This document shows positions 50,175-58,068 of a stretch of 64,000 nt of DNA, one piece after another. The DNA lies in contig JBILTR010000003.1 in the NCBI GenBank assembly GCA_044371425.1, forward strand, positions 186,001 to 250,000. The letters run 5' to 3'. The stretch is from JBEISR01 sp044371425 (GTDB lineage Bacteria > Planctomycetota > Planctomycetia > Pirellulales > Pirellulaceae). Within the stretch, counting starts at the first letter, position 1; the number at the start of each line of letters is the position of its first letter. Below the pieces are notes generated by a model. The model worked only from the letters and a program-made list of their open reading frames with translations. It was not told the DNA's origin and searched no databases. Position numbers and translations under genes: made by a program.

Positions 50175-51269
50175 ATGCGAGACCAGAAATTGATCGCACT
50201 TTTGGAGCACCCTTCCTGCAAGGTTCGCATGCCGGCTCTCGACCTGCTCGCCTCCAGCTATTGTACCGCTCCCAGCATTCTTCAGGCGATTTTCGCTGGA
50301 TGGGACCGATTCGGGGTCGCGGAAGCCTATCCCCACTTTGCGCAACTGAACCATCTTCCGATGCATGTCGGACTAGCCGACGAGGTGATCATCCGAGCTG
50401 CCAGGATGGCGGAAGGGAGAAAACTGGTCGACCCAGAATGCCGGGCCGCAGGGAAACTCGCCGAGGCACTCTCCCTACTACCGGGCGATCAGCTGCGCGA
50501 CTTTTTGACTCCCATCGAGGAACTCAAGACGCGGTCGAAAATCTTCTTTCGAATCGACTCCCAGTCGCTTCGCCAGCGGATCGCCATGTATGAGGCTTCC
50601 GATGAAGAGATCTTGTCGATCCTCCAGTCGGCGGAAGAGAGCGAGGGATCGAACTTGGCCGAGTCGTTGCAGCGAGTCCAGTATGCACTGGAGGTGCTTC
50701 ATTATCGCGATGGGGGTCACCCGCTGCTGACCAGGTGGTTGACCCTGGATGCGGAAGATGGGCCTCATCGATTTGGCAAGATGGCGATCCAGCTGGCTTC
50801 GCGGCACGCATTGCTAGGACATGAAGCTGCGATCGCTCATTGGCTGGGAGTCACCGATGCGACGGATGCGGCCTGCTCCTGCATCGGCCTGGCTCGATGC
50901 AGGAGCCAACAGGCGGTGGACTGCCTGATCGAAGCCTTTCCACTGCAATCGATGGCTGGACAACTGCGCATCGCCGATATCCTCAGCCGACTGCGGTTGG
51001 ATGAGGCGGCGCCAGCCATCCATCAGTTGCACGCTCACGCCCTCACACCAGACGTGCAGGAGGCACTGCATGGCGCCCAGGTGTTGCACTTCGATTTCCA
51101 GCAGTTCGATCAATGGTTGGAATCGCTTTTCGTGCTCACCGACAGGTCGATCCATCGCTTGGCACCCCAGATCGCACTGGCTCCGTTGCTGGCGCTCGAT
51201 CAGCCGGAACGGGTGCGACGCCATATCGACGAGGCGATCGGGTTTCGGATCCCGCAAGCCTCCGCCTGA
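50175..51269 (+). CDS. Helical-repeat (HEAT-like) protein of unknown function
   Basis: The 364-residue product is almost entirely helical, with repeating pairs such as IALLEHPSCKVRMPALDLLA, MAIQLASRHALLGHEAAIAH and QAVDCLIEAFPLQSMAGQLR, which fit HEAT or armadillo-like repeats. There is no signal peptide or membrane span, so it is probably cytosolic. ATG 50175 follows GAGG with an 11-base gap, a little long; the frame is open further upstream to 50037 but has no better start. The stop lies 13 bases before the stop of convergent fmt. A scaffold or adaptor role is inferred from the fold only. Confidence 0.6.
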   Translation: MRDQKLIALLEHPSCKVRMPALDLLASSYCTAPSILQAIFAGWDRFGVAEAYPHFAQLNHLPMHVGLADEVIIRAARMAEGRKLVDPECRAAGKLAEALSLLPGDQLRDFLTPIEELKTRSKIFFRIDSQSLRQRIAMYEASDEEILSILQSAEESEGSNLAESLQRVQYALEVLHYRDGGHPLLTRWLTLDAEDGPHRFGKMAIQLASRHALLGHEAAIAHWLGVTDATDAACSCIGLARCRSQQAVDCLIEAFPLQSMAGQLRIADILSRLRLDEAAPAIHQLHAHALTPDVQEALHGAQVLHFDFQQFDQWLESLFVLTDRSIHRLAPQIALAPLLALDQPERVRRHIDEAIGFRIPQASA

Positions 51270-51282
51270 CCGCTCAAGATCC

Positions 51283-52332
51283 CTAGACTGAATTTCGATC
51301 GATCATTTCCAGCAGAGCAGGGGAGGGGGTCACCGGCGGTAGGAACTGCATCGGTGCATTGCGATAGTAGCCTCGCAGGAAGGCATCGATCGAAAGAGTG
51401 TTTTTTCCGGCTGGCTGCACCTCCAGCAGTTCCAGCCACCCCGAACCACAGCAGACCCAGGCGCGACTGGGGGACTTCCCGCTGGTCCAACCGAGGACCC
51501 ATTGGCCCGGCACCTGGGGCCCAGGCTGGTCCGCCTCACGGGCCTCGTCAGGCCGCGAGGCACCAGGGGCCGCGCGTCGAATCTGCAACCGCAAACCCTT
51601 GCCGCCCGCCTCCAGGATTCCATAAGCCCCTGGCCAGGGCTGAAGCCCGCGGATCAATCGGTCGATCTTGTCGGCCGAGAACAACCAGTCGATCGCGGCA
51701 TCGGCTTTGTTCAACCTACGGGCGCGTGTGGCTAGCTGCTTGTCCTGAACCTGGCCTTTGGCACGCTCCTGCTGGGACTCCAGCATGGCGATCGCCTCCA
51801 ACGTCGCATCGACCCCTAGCTGCGACAGCCGGGATTCCAGTTGGCTTGCATCTTCCGTGCTTCCCATAGGAGTGGACCGCATCACCAGGACGGGTCCGCC
51901 ATCCAACCGCGGCGTCATGTGAATCACCGAAATGCCAACCTGTGGGTCGCCCTGCAGCACCGCCCAGGCGACAGGTGCCGCTCCACGATGCCGAGGCAAC
52001 AGGGACCCATGCAGGTTGATTCCGCCCAGCCTGGCGGCAGCAAGCGCTGCTGGAGACAGGATCTGACCATAATCGCAGACGACCAAAAGATCGGGTTGCA
52101 GCGAATGAAGCCTCGCGATCGACTCGTCGGAATTGACGCTCTCCGGCTGCTCCACCATCCACCCCGCCGCTTTTGCCCACCGTTCCACCGGATGCGGCTC
52201 CGGCGGCTTTCCTGAGACGGTCGATGCCTGAGGACGGACCCAGACGGAGAGGATTTCATGCTTTCCGGATCCAGCGATGGCTTGGAAGGATGGCACGGCA
52301 AAAGGTCCCGTTCCCATGAACACCAGACGCAT
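51283..52332 (-). CDS. fmt: Methionyl-tRNA formyltransferase
   Basis: Fmt transfers a formyl group from 10-formyltetrahydrofolate to Met-tRNA(fMet), needed for normal initiation. The 349-residue protein starts MRLVFMGTGPFAVPSF and has the folate site INLHGSLLPRHRGAAP with the catalytic Asn and His, and the later GISVIHMTPRLDGG loop that carries the catalytic Asp. The C-terminal domain contains LIRGLQPWPGAY, typical of the OB-fold tRNA-binding part. The usual TQPDRPxGRG loop near residue 35 is replaced by a longer RPQASTVSGKPPEP version. The ATG at 52332 is the first Met in family register. No def gene is adjacent. It converges with the helical-repeat gene and diverges from the prepilin-peptidase-like gene. 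Confidence 0.93.
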   Translation of the reverse strand: MRLVFMGTGPFAVPSFQAIAGSGKHEILSVWVRPQASTVSGKPPEPHPVERWAKAAGWMVEQPESVNSDESIARLHSLQPDLLVVCDYGQILSPAALAAARLGGINLHGSLLPRHRGAAPVAWAVLQGDPQVGISVIHMTPRLDGGPVLVMRSTPMGSTEDASQLESRLSQLGVDATLEAIAMLESQQERAKGQVQDKQLATRARRLNKADAAIDWLFSADKIDRLIRGLQPWPGAYGILEAGGKGLRLQIRRAAPGASRPDEAREADQPGPQVPGQWVLGWTSGKSPSRAWVCCGSGWLELLEVQPAGKNTLSIDAFLRGYYRNAPMQFLPPVTPSPALLEMIDRNSV

Positions 52333-52533
52333 CGAGTGACTCTCTTTCTTCCTTGGAACGGCTTGATTCCACACCCACCACACCATCCACGGTCCTAGAG
52401 CTGGCAGCACGGACGGCAGGACTACCGAAGCTGCCTGCGATCGCCGCAGTCGATTCGGTTGCGGTTATCATAGAGACTAACCGCCATACGATGCGACGGT
52501 TTCTTCGGAACGCTCCCTTTGCCCTTAGACTCC

Positions 52534-53850
52534 ATGCACCCTGCGACTCTTCGACGACGCCTGCGTTCCCTCTTCCCCTGGGCCGTGTGGGGTAGCCTAG
52601 CGGTGCTGATCCTGGCGATCTGGGCAGGACTTCACGCGATCACTCTGATGCGACTGTCCAAGTGGGAGAAGACCCCGGAGGTAATCCAGGCAGTAGGGCT
52701 GTCGCGCGGCTTCGATGTTCTGGTGGGGTGTTGGTTTTTTGCAGTCGGTAGTTCGATCGGAAGTTTTCTCAATGTCGTCGCCTACCGGCTTCCGCGGAGA
52801 CTCCCCTGGATCGGGTCGTCCATGTGTCCCTACTGCAACGTTCCGATCCAACCCCGCGACAACATTCCGGTGCTCGGCTGGATTCTGTTGCGGGGGCGCT
52901 GCCGCGCTTGCCGACTGCCAATCTCCGCTCGCTATCCCACCTACGAACTTTCGGCCGGCCTGATGTTCCTTGGGATCTACGTGGTGGAAGTCTGGACGCG
53001 CGGCGCCAACCTGCCTCAGGAAGATGGGCGAAGCGGTGATCTATTCAGCATGCTGGTGGGGACCGTCGACTGGGAAACGATGGCCCTGGGACTGTTCCAC
53101 TGCGCGATCCTGGCCCTGTTGCTTTGCATCGCGATGATCCAGCTGTCGGGGCAACAAGTTCCGATCCAGATGATCCTGGTAGGTGCCGCTCTGACCCTTC
53201 TGGTCCCTACCTGCTTTCCCGCCCTAATCGTAGTCCCCTGGGGAACCAGCCCTACGCATACCTACCAAGCCATAGGCCATTTGGATGCCCTGGCAACTGG
53301 ACTGGCAGGAGCCCTGGCGGGCTTTGCACTGGGGCGCATCACGCAACCCGCCCTTTTCCCGCTGGCCCACCCCCGCTGGCTTTCCTCCCACCCTGCATCG
53401 CACGAAGGACTGACCTGGTGCTGCAGCTGGGCGTTGATCGGTTCGGCCGTCGGATGGCAGGGAGTTTTTTCCACGGGACTCTGGTCGCTTCCGCTTTTGG
53501 CGATAGCAGAACCAAGACGTCGCCAAGCCAAGTGGGAGACGCCAGCTTGGGTTCCTACCGCGTGGCTTGGGATGGCGATGCTGATCCACCTTGCCCTGTG
53601 GAGTCGATCCGATCGCTGGTCGCTTTGGCCAGGCAGCCGTCGCCACGCTGTCGTCTATCTGGCCTCAGCTTGCCTGATCGGATGGGGATATTGGCTATGC
53701 CGAGTCCTACAGCCCTTCCACCCAGCGGCTGCCACACAGGGAAACGATCAGGCAAATCAGGATGCAGAAGAGCAGCAAACGCCCATGGCCGCAGCGGAAA
53801 GCCAAGTCGATCAGGTGGAGGACTTGGACGAATCTTCGGGAGGAGGCTGA
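52534..53850 (+). CDS. Prepilin-peptidase-like (A24) membrane protein without the catalytic aspartates
   Basis: The 438-residue product has an N-terminal span, then GSFLNVVAYRLPR and the zinc-binding DiS_P_DiS domain with two CxxC pairs (CPYCNVPI...CRACRLPI) and YPTYELSAG, all typical of PilD/prepilin peptidase. Several more membrane spans follow. In the peptidase half, the position that normally reads IDxxxxxIP reads IQLSGQQVP, and no GxGD is found where expected; the nearest region is ALIGSAVGWQG. Both aspartates of A24 peptidases appear missing. It may be an inactive or methylase-only relative, or divergent enough that motifs have moved. ATG 52534 has a weak ribosome site. Its 3' end overlaps the opposite-strand TatA-like gene by 40 bases. 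Confidence 0.75.
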   Translation: MHPATLRRRLRSLFPWAVWGSLAVLILAIWAGLHAITLMRLSKWEKTPEVIQAVGLSRGFDVLVGCWFFAVGSSIGSFLNVVAYRLPRRLPWIGSSMCPYCNVPIQPRDNIPVLGWILLRGRCRACRLPISARYPTYELSAGLMFLGIYVVEVWTRGANLPQEDGRSGDLFSMLVGTVDWETMALGLFHCAILALLLCIAMIQLSGQQVPIQMILVGAALTLLVPTCFPALIVVPWGTSPTHTYQAIGHLDALATGLAGALAGFALGRITQPALFPLAHPRWLSSHPASHEGLTWCCSWALIGSAVGWQGVFSTGLWSLPLLAIAEPRRRQAKWETPAWVPTAWLGMAMLIHLALWSRSDRWSLWPGSRRHAVVYLASACLIGWGYWLCRVLQPFHPAAATQGNDQANQDAEEQQTPMAAAESQVDQVEDLDESSGGG

Positions 53851-54089
53851 AAACGAGGTGCCGTCGTTTCCTCGACCACCTCATCCTGCTGCCAACTGCT
53901 AGTCGCTTTGGGCCTGGGCGGCTCATACCTCTCAATCGACTGAAACTCTCGCTGGAATTCGGAAACGCTCTTCCGCAACTCTCGGTAACTGCCCCCCAAC
54001 GACCTGGCCACTTCCGGGAGACGAGAACCAAACAAGACCAACGCGATGATCCCAAAAAGCACCATCTCGCTGTAGCCAAGTCCAAACAT
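53811..54089 (-). CDS. tatA: TatA/E-type twin-arginine translocase subunit, copy 1
   Basis: The 92-residue protein has the TatA pattern: an N-terminal membrane helix (EMVLFGIIALVLFG), a short hinge with Pro (SRLPEVARSLG), an amphipathic helix (SYRELRKSVSEFQREFQS) and a charged, Ser-rich tail. TatA forms the membrane-weakening component of Tat export of folded proteins, and a Tat-like substrate (the ThuA protein) is in this window. GGGGGAG lies six bases upstream of ATG 54089. The last 40 bases are antisense to the end of the prepilin-peptidase-like gene. No tatC is nearby. Confidence 0.85.
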   Translation of the reverse strand: MFGLGYSEMVLFGIIALVLFGSRLPEVARSLGGSYRELRKSVSEFQREFQSIERYEPPRPKATSSWQQDEVVEETTAPRFQPPPEDSSKSST

Positions 54090-54323
54090 CGCCTTCTCCC
54101 CCAGCCAACGTTCTCGAATCCATGGAGCCTAGCAGTCGATACTACCCATCGATTGCATGAGGGGCCTAGGCCACCAAGGAAGGCCACCCAACCTTGCACT
54201 GCCCCCTTCGTCCCAAGACGGTCACCGGACTAGTCAGATGACCAGTCGGTGGCGATGCGCGCAGACCTAGCACCTACCAGCGAACGATCCGGCGAGATTC
54301 ACCGGCGGCAGGTCGCCTAAAGC

Positions 54324-54500
54324 CTACTGATCTTCCGTGCGATTCTTCGCGTCCTGATCGGGATCTTCTCGCATCCCTTTCTTGAACTCGACAGCACTTC
54401 GCCCAAGATTTCGCATCAGGGCGGGAAGCTTGGCACTGCCAAAAAGCACCAAGACAATCAATCCAAACAGGAGAAGTTCGGTGTGGTTAAATCCAAGCAT
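54324..54500 (-). CDS. tatA: TatA/E-type twin-arginine translocase subunit, copy 2 (short)
   Basis: Starting at ATG 54500, this 58-residue protein has the same layout in minimal form: hydrophobic helix LLLFGLIVLVLFG, the hinge SAKLPALMRNLG and a short amphipathic helix (SAVEFKKGMRED). The FGxxKLP motif is closer to the family consensus than in copy 1. An upstream in-frame extension to 54662 has no family similarity. The two copies are 234 bases apart on the same strand and may be expressed together. Confidence 0.78.
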   Translation of the reverse strand: MLGFNHTELLLFGLIVLVLFGSAKLPALMRNLGRSAVEFKKGMREDPDQDAKNRTEDQ

Positions 54501-54763
54501 GTCGTCGTAGTCTCCGTCGCCAAAATGGTGAACCAGGTTTAAGCCACAGGTGCAACAAGCGGCGAACGCTGGCCGGCCATCCCCTCGGTCCACCATCCGA
54601 CTCGATTGGTCGATGCCAAACCAAAAAGAACGCCGCCGGAACCGTCTCGTGTCTTCGGGCACTCTGCTTTCATTTTATTGGTCGTGGAAAGACTGTCAAA
54701 CGTCCAGCACCACCCACGGATCCACTTCCTGCCCAGCGGAGTCAGGAACCAGGAAAAACAAAG

Positions 54764-56317
54764 CTACCCAACTTGCAGCGACGACTCCAGACTGCGGATC
54801 ATCTCCCGGATCGTCAGACGCCCCTTGGCCAGCGAAAGGGAACTATCCGACTCCAGCCACGCCTCCACTTTTTTCTGTGCGGAAATCACGGTGCTGTGCT
54901 GTCGCTTTCCAAAATAGTCTCCAATCTCCGCGTAGGCGGCCCGAGTGTACTTCCTGGCAAGGAACATCGCCAGCATGCGTGGCTGACTGACCTGCTTGCT
55001 CTTGGAATTCGACTGCAGACTATTGGGCTCCAGACCAAACACCTCGCAAACCGCTTTATCGATATCCGTGATACGCACCAGGGGCTGGCTGACCCGCAGC
55101 AAATCGCGACACGCGACAACCACCTCTTCCATTTCCAAGTTGTGGCCGGCGATTCGCTGCTGTGTCAGCAACCGGAGAACCACGCCTCGAATCATCCGTG
55201 CGTCCCCCGGGCAATGGGTTGCCAGCCAATCCATCGATGGCTGATCCAGGAAGACCGACAGGTCGGCAGCCAGCTTGCCAATCATCGATTGCCGGCAGTC
55301 GCGATCCAGCAGATCGATCGCGCAGACCACTCCACTGGAAAGCCTGGCCAACAATTCAGGCCCCAAACCGGTCAATTCCGGCAGCGAACGGTCCACCACC
55401 AGAACCACCTGCTTCTGATTGCGAAAGAGATGGTCGAGCGTACTCTTCAGCTCTTGGAGGGTGGCGTTCTTCCCGATCAGAAACTGCACATCATCCATCA
55501 CGAGGACATCCACCTCGCGATACTTCCGACGAAAGTTGGCGAATCCCGAACCACGCACCGAATCTGTAAAGTCGATCAAGAACTGCTCGGCCGTCAAACA
55601 AACTACCCGGCTCATCCGGTGCCGCACCCGGAACTGCTCGGCGATCGCGCGAGCCAGATGGGATTTCCCAACGCCCGATGGCCCGTGGAGCGTCATGGGA
55701 GTCATGGTGCCGGGAGATTCCAGAACCATTTGAGCTGCCATGTGGGCAACGCGATTGCACTCCCCTGGCAGAAACCCGTTCCACAGTTCACTCGACATCG
55801 ATCGCGGTCCGACAGGAGATCGTGCAACACCAGGCCCAACAGAGACCTTGGCAACAACTTTTCCACCGTAGTCGGAATCGGTGCGACTTTCCATCGTCGA
55901 CGCTTCCACCGACGACGAATCCTGAAATCTGCCCCCTTCCAATCGATGCGATGGGCCCCATTCCTGCCGCACCCCACCCAACTCCTCAGCCTTTTCCTCG
56001 TCCAAATCGATCCGCCGCAATACCGGCACTGGCTCAATGGCCCTGGCCCCCGGAACTGCACTCGATACTTCCTTGGCAACGATGACCAACCGGCGCTGAT
56101 CCCCAAAAGCGTCAGCAACACATCCCTCCAGATCCTTCCGACAGAAACCTTGCACGCATTCGGCCAAAAACGGATGAGGTACCGATACCACCACCTCTTC
56201 TGGACCAACTTCCCAATGCTCAAAACCAAGAAACCACAAAGCCAGTCGCTCGTCCCCGATCCGGGCACGAACCGCCTCAAAAAACTTCGCCATGGCCGCT
56301 TGGTGATCTCGCGTCAT
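54764..56317 (-). CDS. dnaA: Chromosomal replication initiator DnaA
   Basis: The 517-residue protein has the DnaA layout: domain I (FFEAVRARIGDERLALWF, then VSVPHPFLAE), a long variable domain II rich in Ser/Gly/Glu, and the AAA+ domain with Walker A GPSGVGKS, Walker B LVMDDVQFL and sensor/arginine-finger regions. The C-terminal DNA-binding signature reads YAEIGDYFGKRQHSTVISAQ where E. coli-type DnaA has an RDHTTV core. ATG 56317 is taken as the start (GGGAG and GGGAAAAGC upstream); an in-frame ATG eight codons on is an alternative. The neighbours are GNAT and TatA genes, not dnaN or recF, so the classic origin cluster is absent. Its promoter and operator-like site are listed separately. Confidence 0.93.
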   Translation of the reverse strand: MTRDHQAAMAKFFEAVRARIGDERLALWFLGFEHWEVGPEEVVVSVPHPFLAECVQGFCRKDLEGCVADAFGDQRRLVIVAKEVSSAVPGARAIEPVPVLRRIDLDEEKAEELGGVRQEWGPSHRLEGGRFQDSSSVEASTMESRTDSDYGGKVVAKVSVGPGVARSPVGPRSMSSELWNGFLPGECNRVAHMAAQMVLESPGTMTPMTLHGPSGVGKSHLARAIAEQFRVRHRMSRVVCLTAEQFLIDFTDSVRGSGFANFRRKYREVDVLVMDDVQFLIGKNATLQELKSTLDHLFRNQKQVVLVVDRSLPELTGLGPELLARLSSGVVCAIDLLDRDCRQSMIGKLAADLSVFLDQPSMDWLATHCPGDARMIRGVVLRLLTQQRIAGHNLEMEEVVVACRDLLRVSQPLVRITDIDKAVCEVFGLEPNSLQSNSKSKQVSQPRMLAMFLARKYTRAAYAEIGDYFGKRQHSTVISAQKKVEAWLESDSSLSLAKGRLTIREMIRSLESSLQVG

Positions 56318-56745
56318 GCTTTTCCCAATCTCCCTGGGCTCTCGATTCCGCCCAATCCTGCCACCCCAGCCCTCATCGGGAAAAGGTGCAGATTGGCAGT
56401 ATTCCCTTTGATACCCGAGCCGTTTCCTGCGAATTCCTGCTGGAAACTGGATCCTTCCAAACAAGACCCATCCGCTATGACGACTGCCACTTCCCCAACG
56501 GAAAGCAGTCGCCAACGCCGATCGTCCTGAGAAGAGGGACGCGATTTTAGGAGTGCTAGCACTCAAGTCAAACAGGGGGCAGCCAGTTTCCAGTTGGGAA
56601 GGAGAGAAACTTGAGCCGATCCCGTGCACAAATGCGAAAAAGGTTCTCAGGTGCTAGTGCTGACCGGCATATTTTATCCCCCTGAGAGGACTTGTTGCCG
56701 GGTGGAATTGCTGTCGAAATCGAGCGGACCAAAATCACCAAATCT
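56318..56745. promoter_or_regulatory. dnaA upstream region
   Basis: Besides the dnaA promoter (56544-56571), the region holds GTGCTAGTGC at 56651-56660, which shares its first seven bases with the core of the palindrome about 95 bases away. TTATCCCCC at 56674-56682 resembles a DnaA box with two mismatches only. No gene is supported here. An origin function is not shown by the sequence. Confidence 0.4.
56544..56571 (-). promoter_or_regulatory. dnaA promoter with palindromic spacer
   Basis: On the minus strand: -35 TTGACT (56571-56566), a 16-base spacer, and -10 TAAAAT (56549-56544), each matching the sigma-70 consensus in five of six positions. The spacer contains the perfect 14-base palindrome GAGTGCTAGCACTC (56551-56564). 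Its arms contain the GAGTGCTA/TAGCACTC half-sites known from CIRCE (HrcA operator), but overlapped and without the nine-base gap. A repressor bound here would cover both promoter elements. The predicted leader to ATG 56317 is about 220 bases. Confidence 0.62.
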
Positions 56746-57753
56746 TCATGCGTGGAAGGTCGCCTGATCGCGCCACCAAAAGAGGAGTGAGCTTTGGTAA
56801 ATGGGGCAGAATTTGAGCTTCTCCAGCAAGCCAATCATGGGGCGATTGCGGCCATCGCAGCTTACCCAAAAGCTTCTCGCTTTCCCTTCGCAGCGCGCGG
56901 ACGGCGCATCGCTTGGCAGGTCCGCAACACCCAACTGCCGCTCTCTCAGTAGCTGCAGCGACTGTTGGACCAGATGGCTGGCCAGCCCCCGTCCCCGCCA
57001 TCTTGGCTTGACCCCCAGCCACCTCATCTCCCATCCCATCTTGGAATCCAGATGCCAAAGGACCAATCCGCCCACTTCTTGTGGCGATCGACCAGTGTCC
57101 ACAGCCAACACCGCCCAAGAAGCTTCGCCGTCCACCAACTGCTCGGCGATCCATCCCTCGGGATCGATCTGTTGGTCCAGTTCAGGGAAATCCGAATGGT
57201 GCTGCATCGTGCCAACAAAATCGGCAAGATACGACGTCAGTTCCTTCGCCTTCAGCAAAAACACCTGCCAACTTCCAGGCTCCGCTGGCCGTTGCGAATC
57301 CTCGCCGTTGCATCGTTCCGACTTGGCATCGGTATCGCGAAGCTGCTTCTCCCAGTGCACTAGGTCTCCAGTGAAATCGGGTTGCCACCACGAATCCCCC
57401 GGCATCGCTGGCATCCCCTCCATCCTGTTCCATTGCACCCAACCGGCACCCGCGTTGATCGCTGCACTGGCGACCGAGCGAAAGGAGAGCTTCGGATCGA
57501 TGGCTCTCCAGGCATCGGATAAATGCCACTCCAGCAAGTGAGCTGGTCCCTTGGGGGTCGCCTGATAGAAAAGAAAGCCGGCGGCGGTTTCCTTCGATGT
57601 AGCGGCGCGAAAAAGAAGGAAGCGATCCTTGTTTTGATCGTGGGTGGCTTGGAGACGATTGGACCAGACCTCCATGGACGGGCTCGACTTGCCAAACATC
57701 CATCGCAGCAAATCGTCTGCCGCCGCGCCCTCGATTCGATCGATCCTCACCAT
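56746..57753 (-). CDS. GNAT-family N-acetyltransferase
   Basis: The 335-residue protein carries a GNAT motif near the C-terminus: the strand WEMRWLGV, then KPRWRGRGLASHLVQQSL with the R/QxxGxG/A acetyl-CoA pyrophosphate loop. The N-terminal half (to about residue 190) resembles a second, degenerate acetyltransferase-like fold without a clear CoA motif. ATG 57753 follows AGGAG by six bases; the TTG at 57783 is not needed. It is probably a cytosolic acetyltransferase for a small molecule or protein amine. It precedes dnaA on the same strand but is 428 bases away, and dnaA has its own promoter. Confidence 0.8.
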   Translation of the reverse strand: MVRIDRIEGAAADDLLRWMFGKSSPSMEVWSNRLQATHDQNKDRFLLFRAATSKETAAGFLFYQATPKGPAHLLEWHLSDAWRAIDPKLSFRSVASAAINAGAGWVQWNRMEGMPAMPGDSWWQPDFTGDLVHWEKQLRDTDAKSERCNGEDSQRPAEPGSWQVFLLKAKELTSYLADFVGTMQHHSDFPELDQQIDPEGWIAEQLVDGEASWAVLAVDTGRSPQEVGGLVLWHLDSKMGWEMRWLGVKPRWRGRGLASHLVQQSLQLLRERQLGVADLPSDAPSARCEGKARSFWVSCDGRNRPMIGLLEKLKFCPIYQSSLLFWWRDQATFHA

Positions 57754-58068
57754 GCGGCAGCTCCTGTATGGAATCCATCCCAAGGCCTGCTTTCTCGATC
57801 GGCTCCAGGCGTCTTCGCATTATTTCCTCAGGTCTCTGGAAATCATGACTCCGCATGGTTTTCCAAGACGTAAAATACCAGCGGCGAACCTGATACCCAA
57901 GCCGCCGGCGGGATCTCTGAAAAAGATCGGTTTCTGGCGGAACCAACCTGGGCATCGTGGTTTCCAACGAACGACCAATGGGATCGAGGCTCGGACGCGT
58001 CGCGTGCTTTCGGCTTCATGCCAAATGGTCCTGGCTACAATGACATTTCATCCATGCGGGGAATTGCG
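57754..58068. promoter_or_regulatory. Divergent region between the GNAT and PDZ genes
   Basis: No gene is supported. Weak candidate promoters are TTGGGT (57900-57895) with TATTTT (57877-57872) on the minus strand, 17 bases apart, for the GNAT gene, and the -10-like TACAAT (58036-58041) on the plus strand for the PDZ gene, whose -35 is poor. AGGAG for the GNAT start lies within the region. The PDZ gene start has GGGGA upstream of ATG 58069. Confidence 0.35.

Noticed and set aside
52534..53850. Active prepilin peptidase call (pilD)
   Set aside because: The cysteine domain fits, but neither catalytic aspartate was found at the expected positions, so the name with activity was not given.
54773..56530. 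585-codon plus-strand frame opposite dnaA
   Set aside because: It is rich in His, Gln and Pro without domain matches and lies opposite a well-supported dnaA gene.
56314..56562. 82-codon minus-strand frame overlapping the dnaA start by ATGA
   Set aside because: The overlap looks like translational coupling, but the frame starts with a GTG inside the palindromic promoter spacer, has no ribosome site, no domain and unconvincing codon use.
56674..56682. DnaA box (TTATCCCCC)
   Set aside because: It has two mismatches to TTATCCACA and no second box nearby, so it is not enough to claim an origin.
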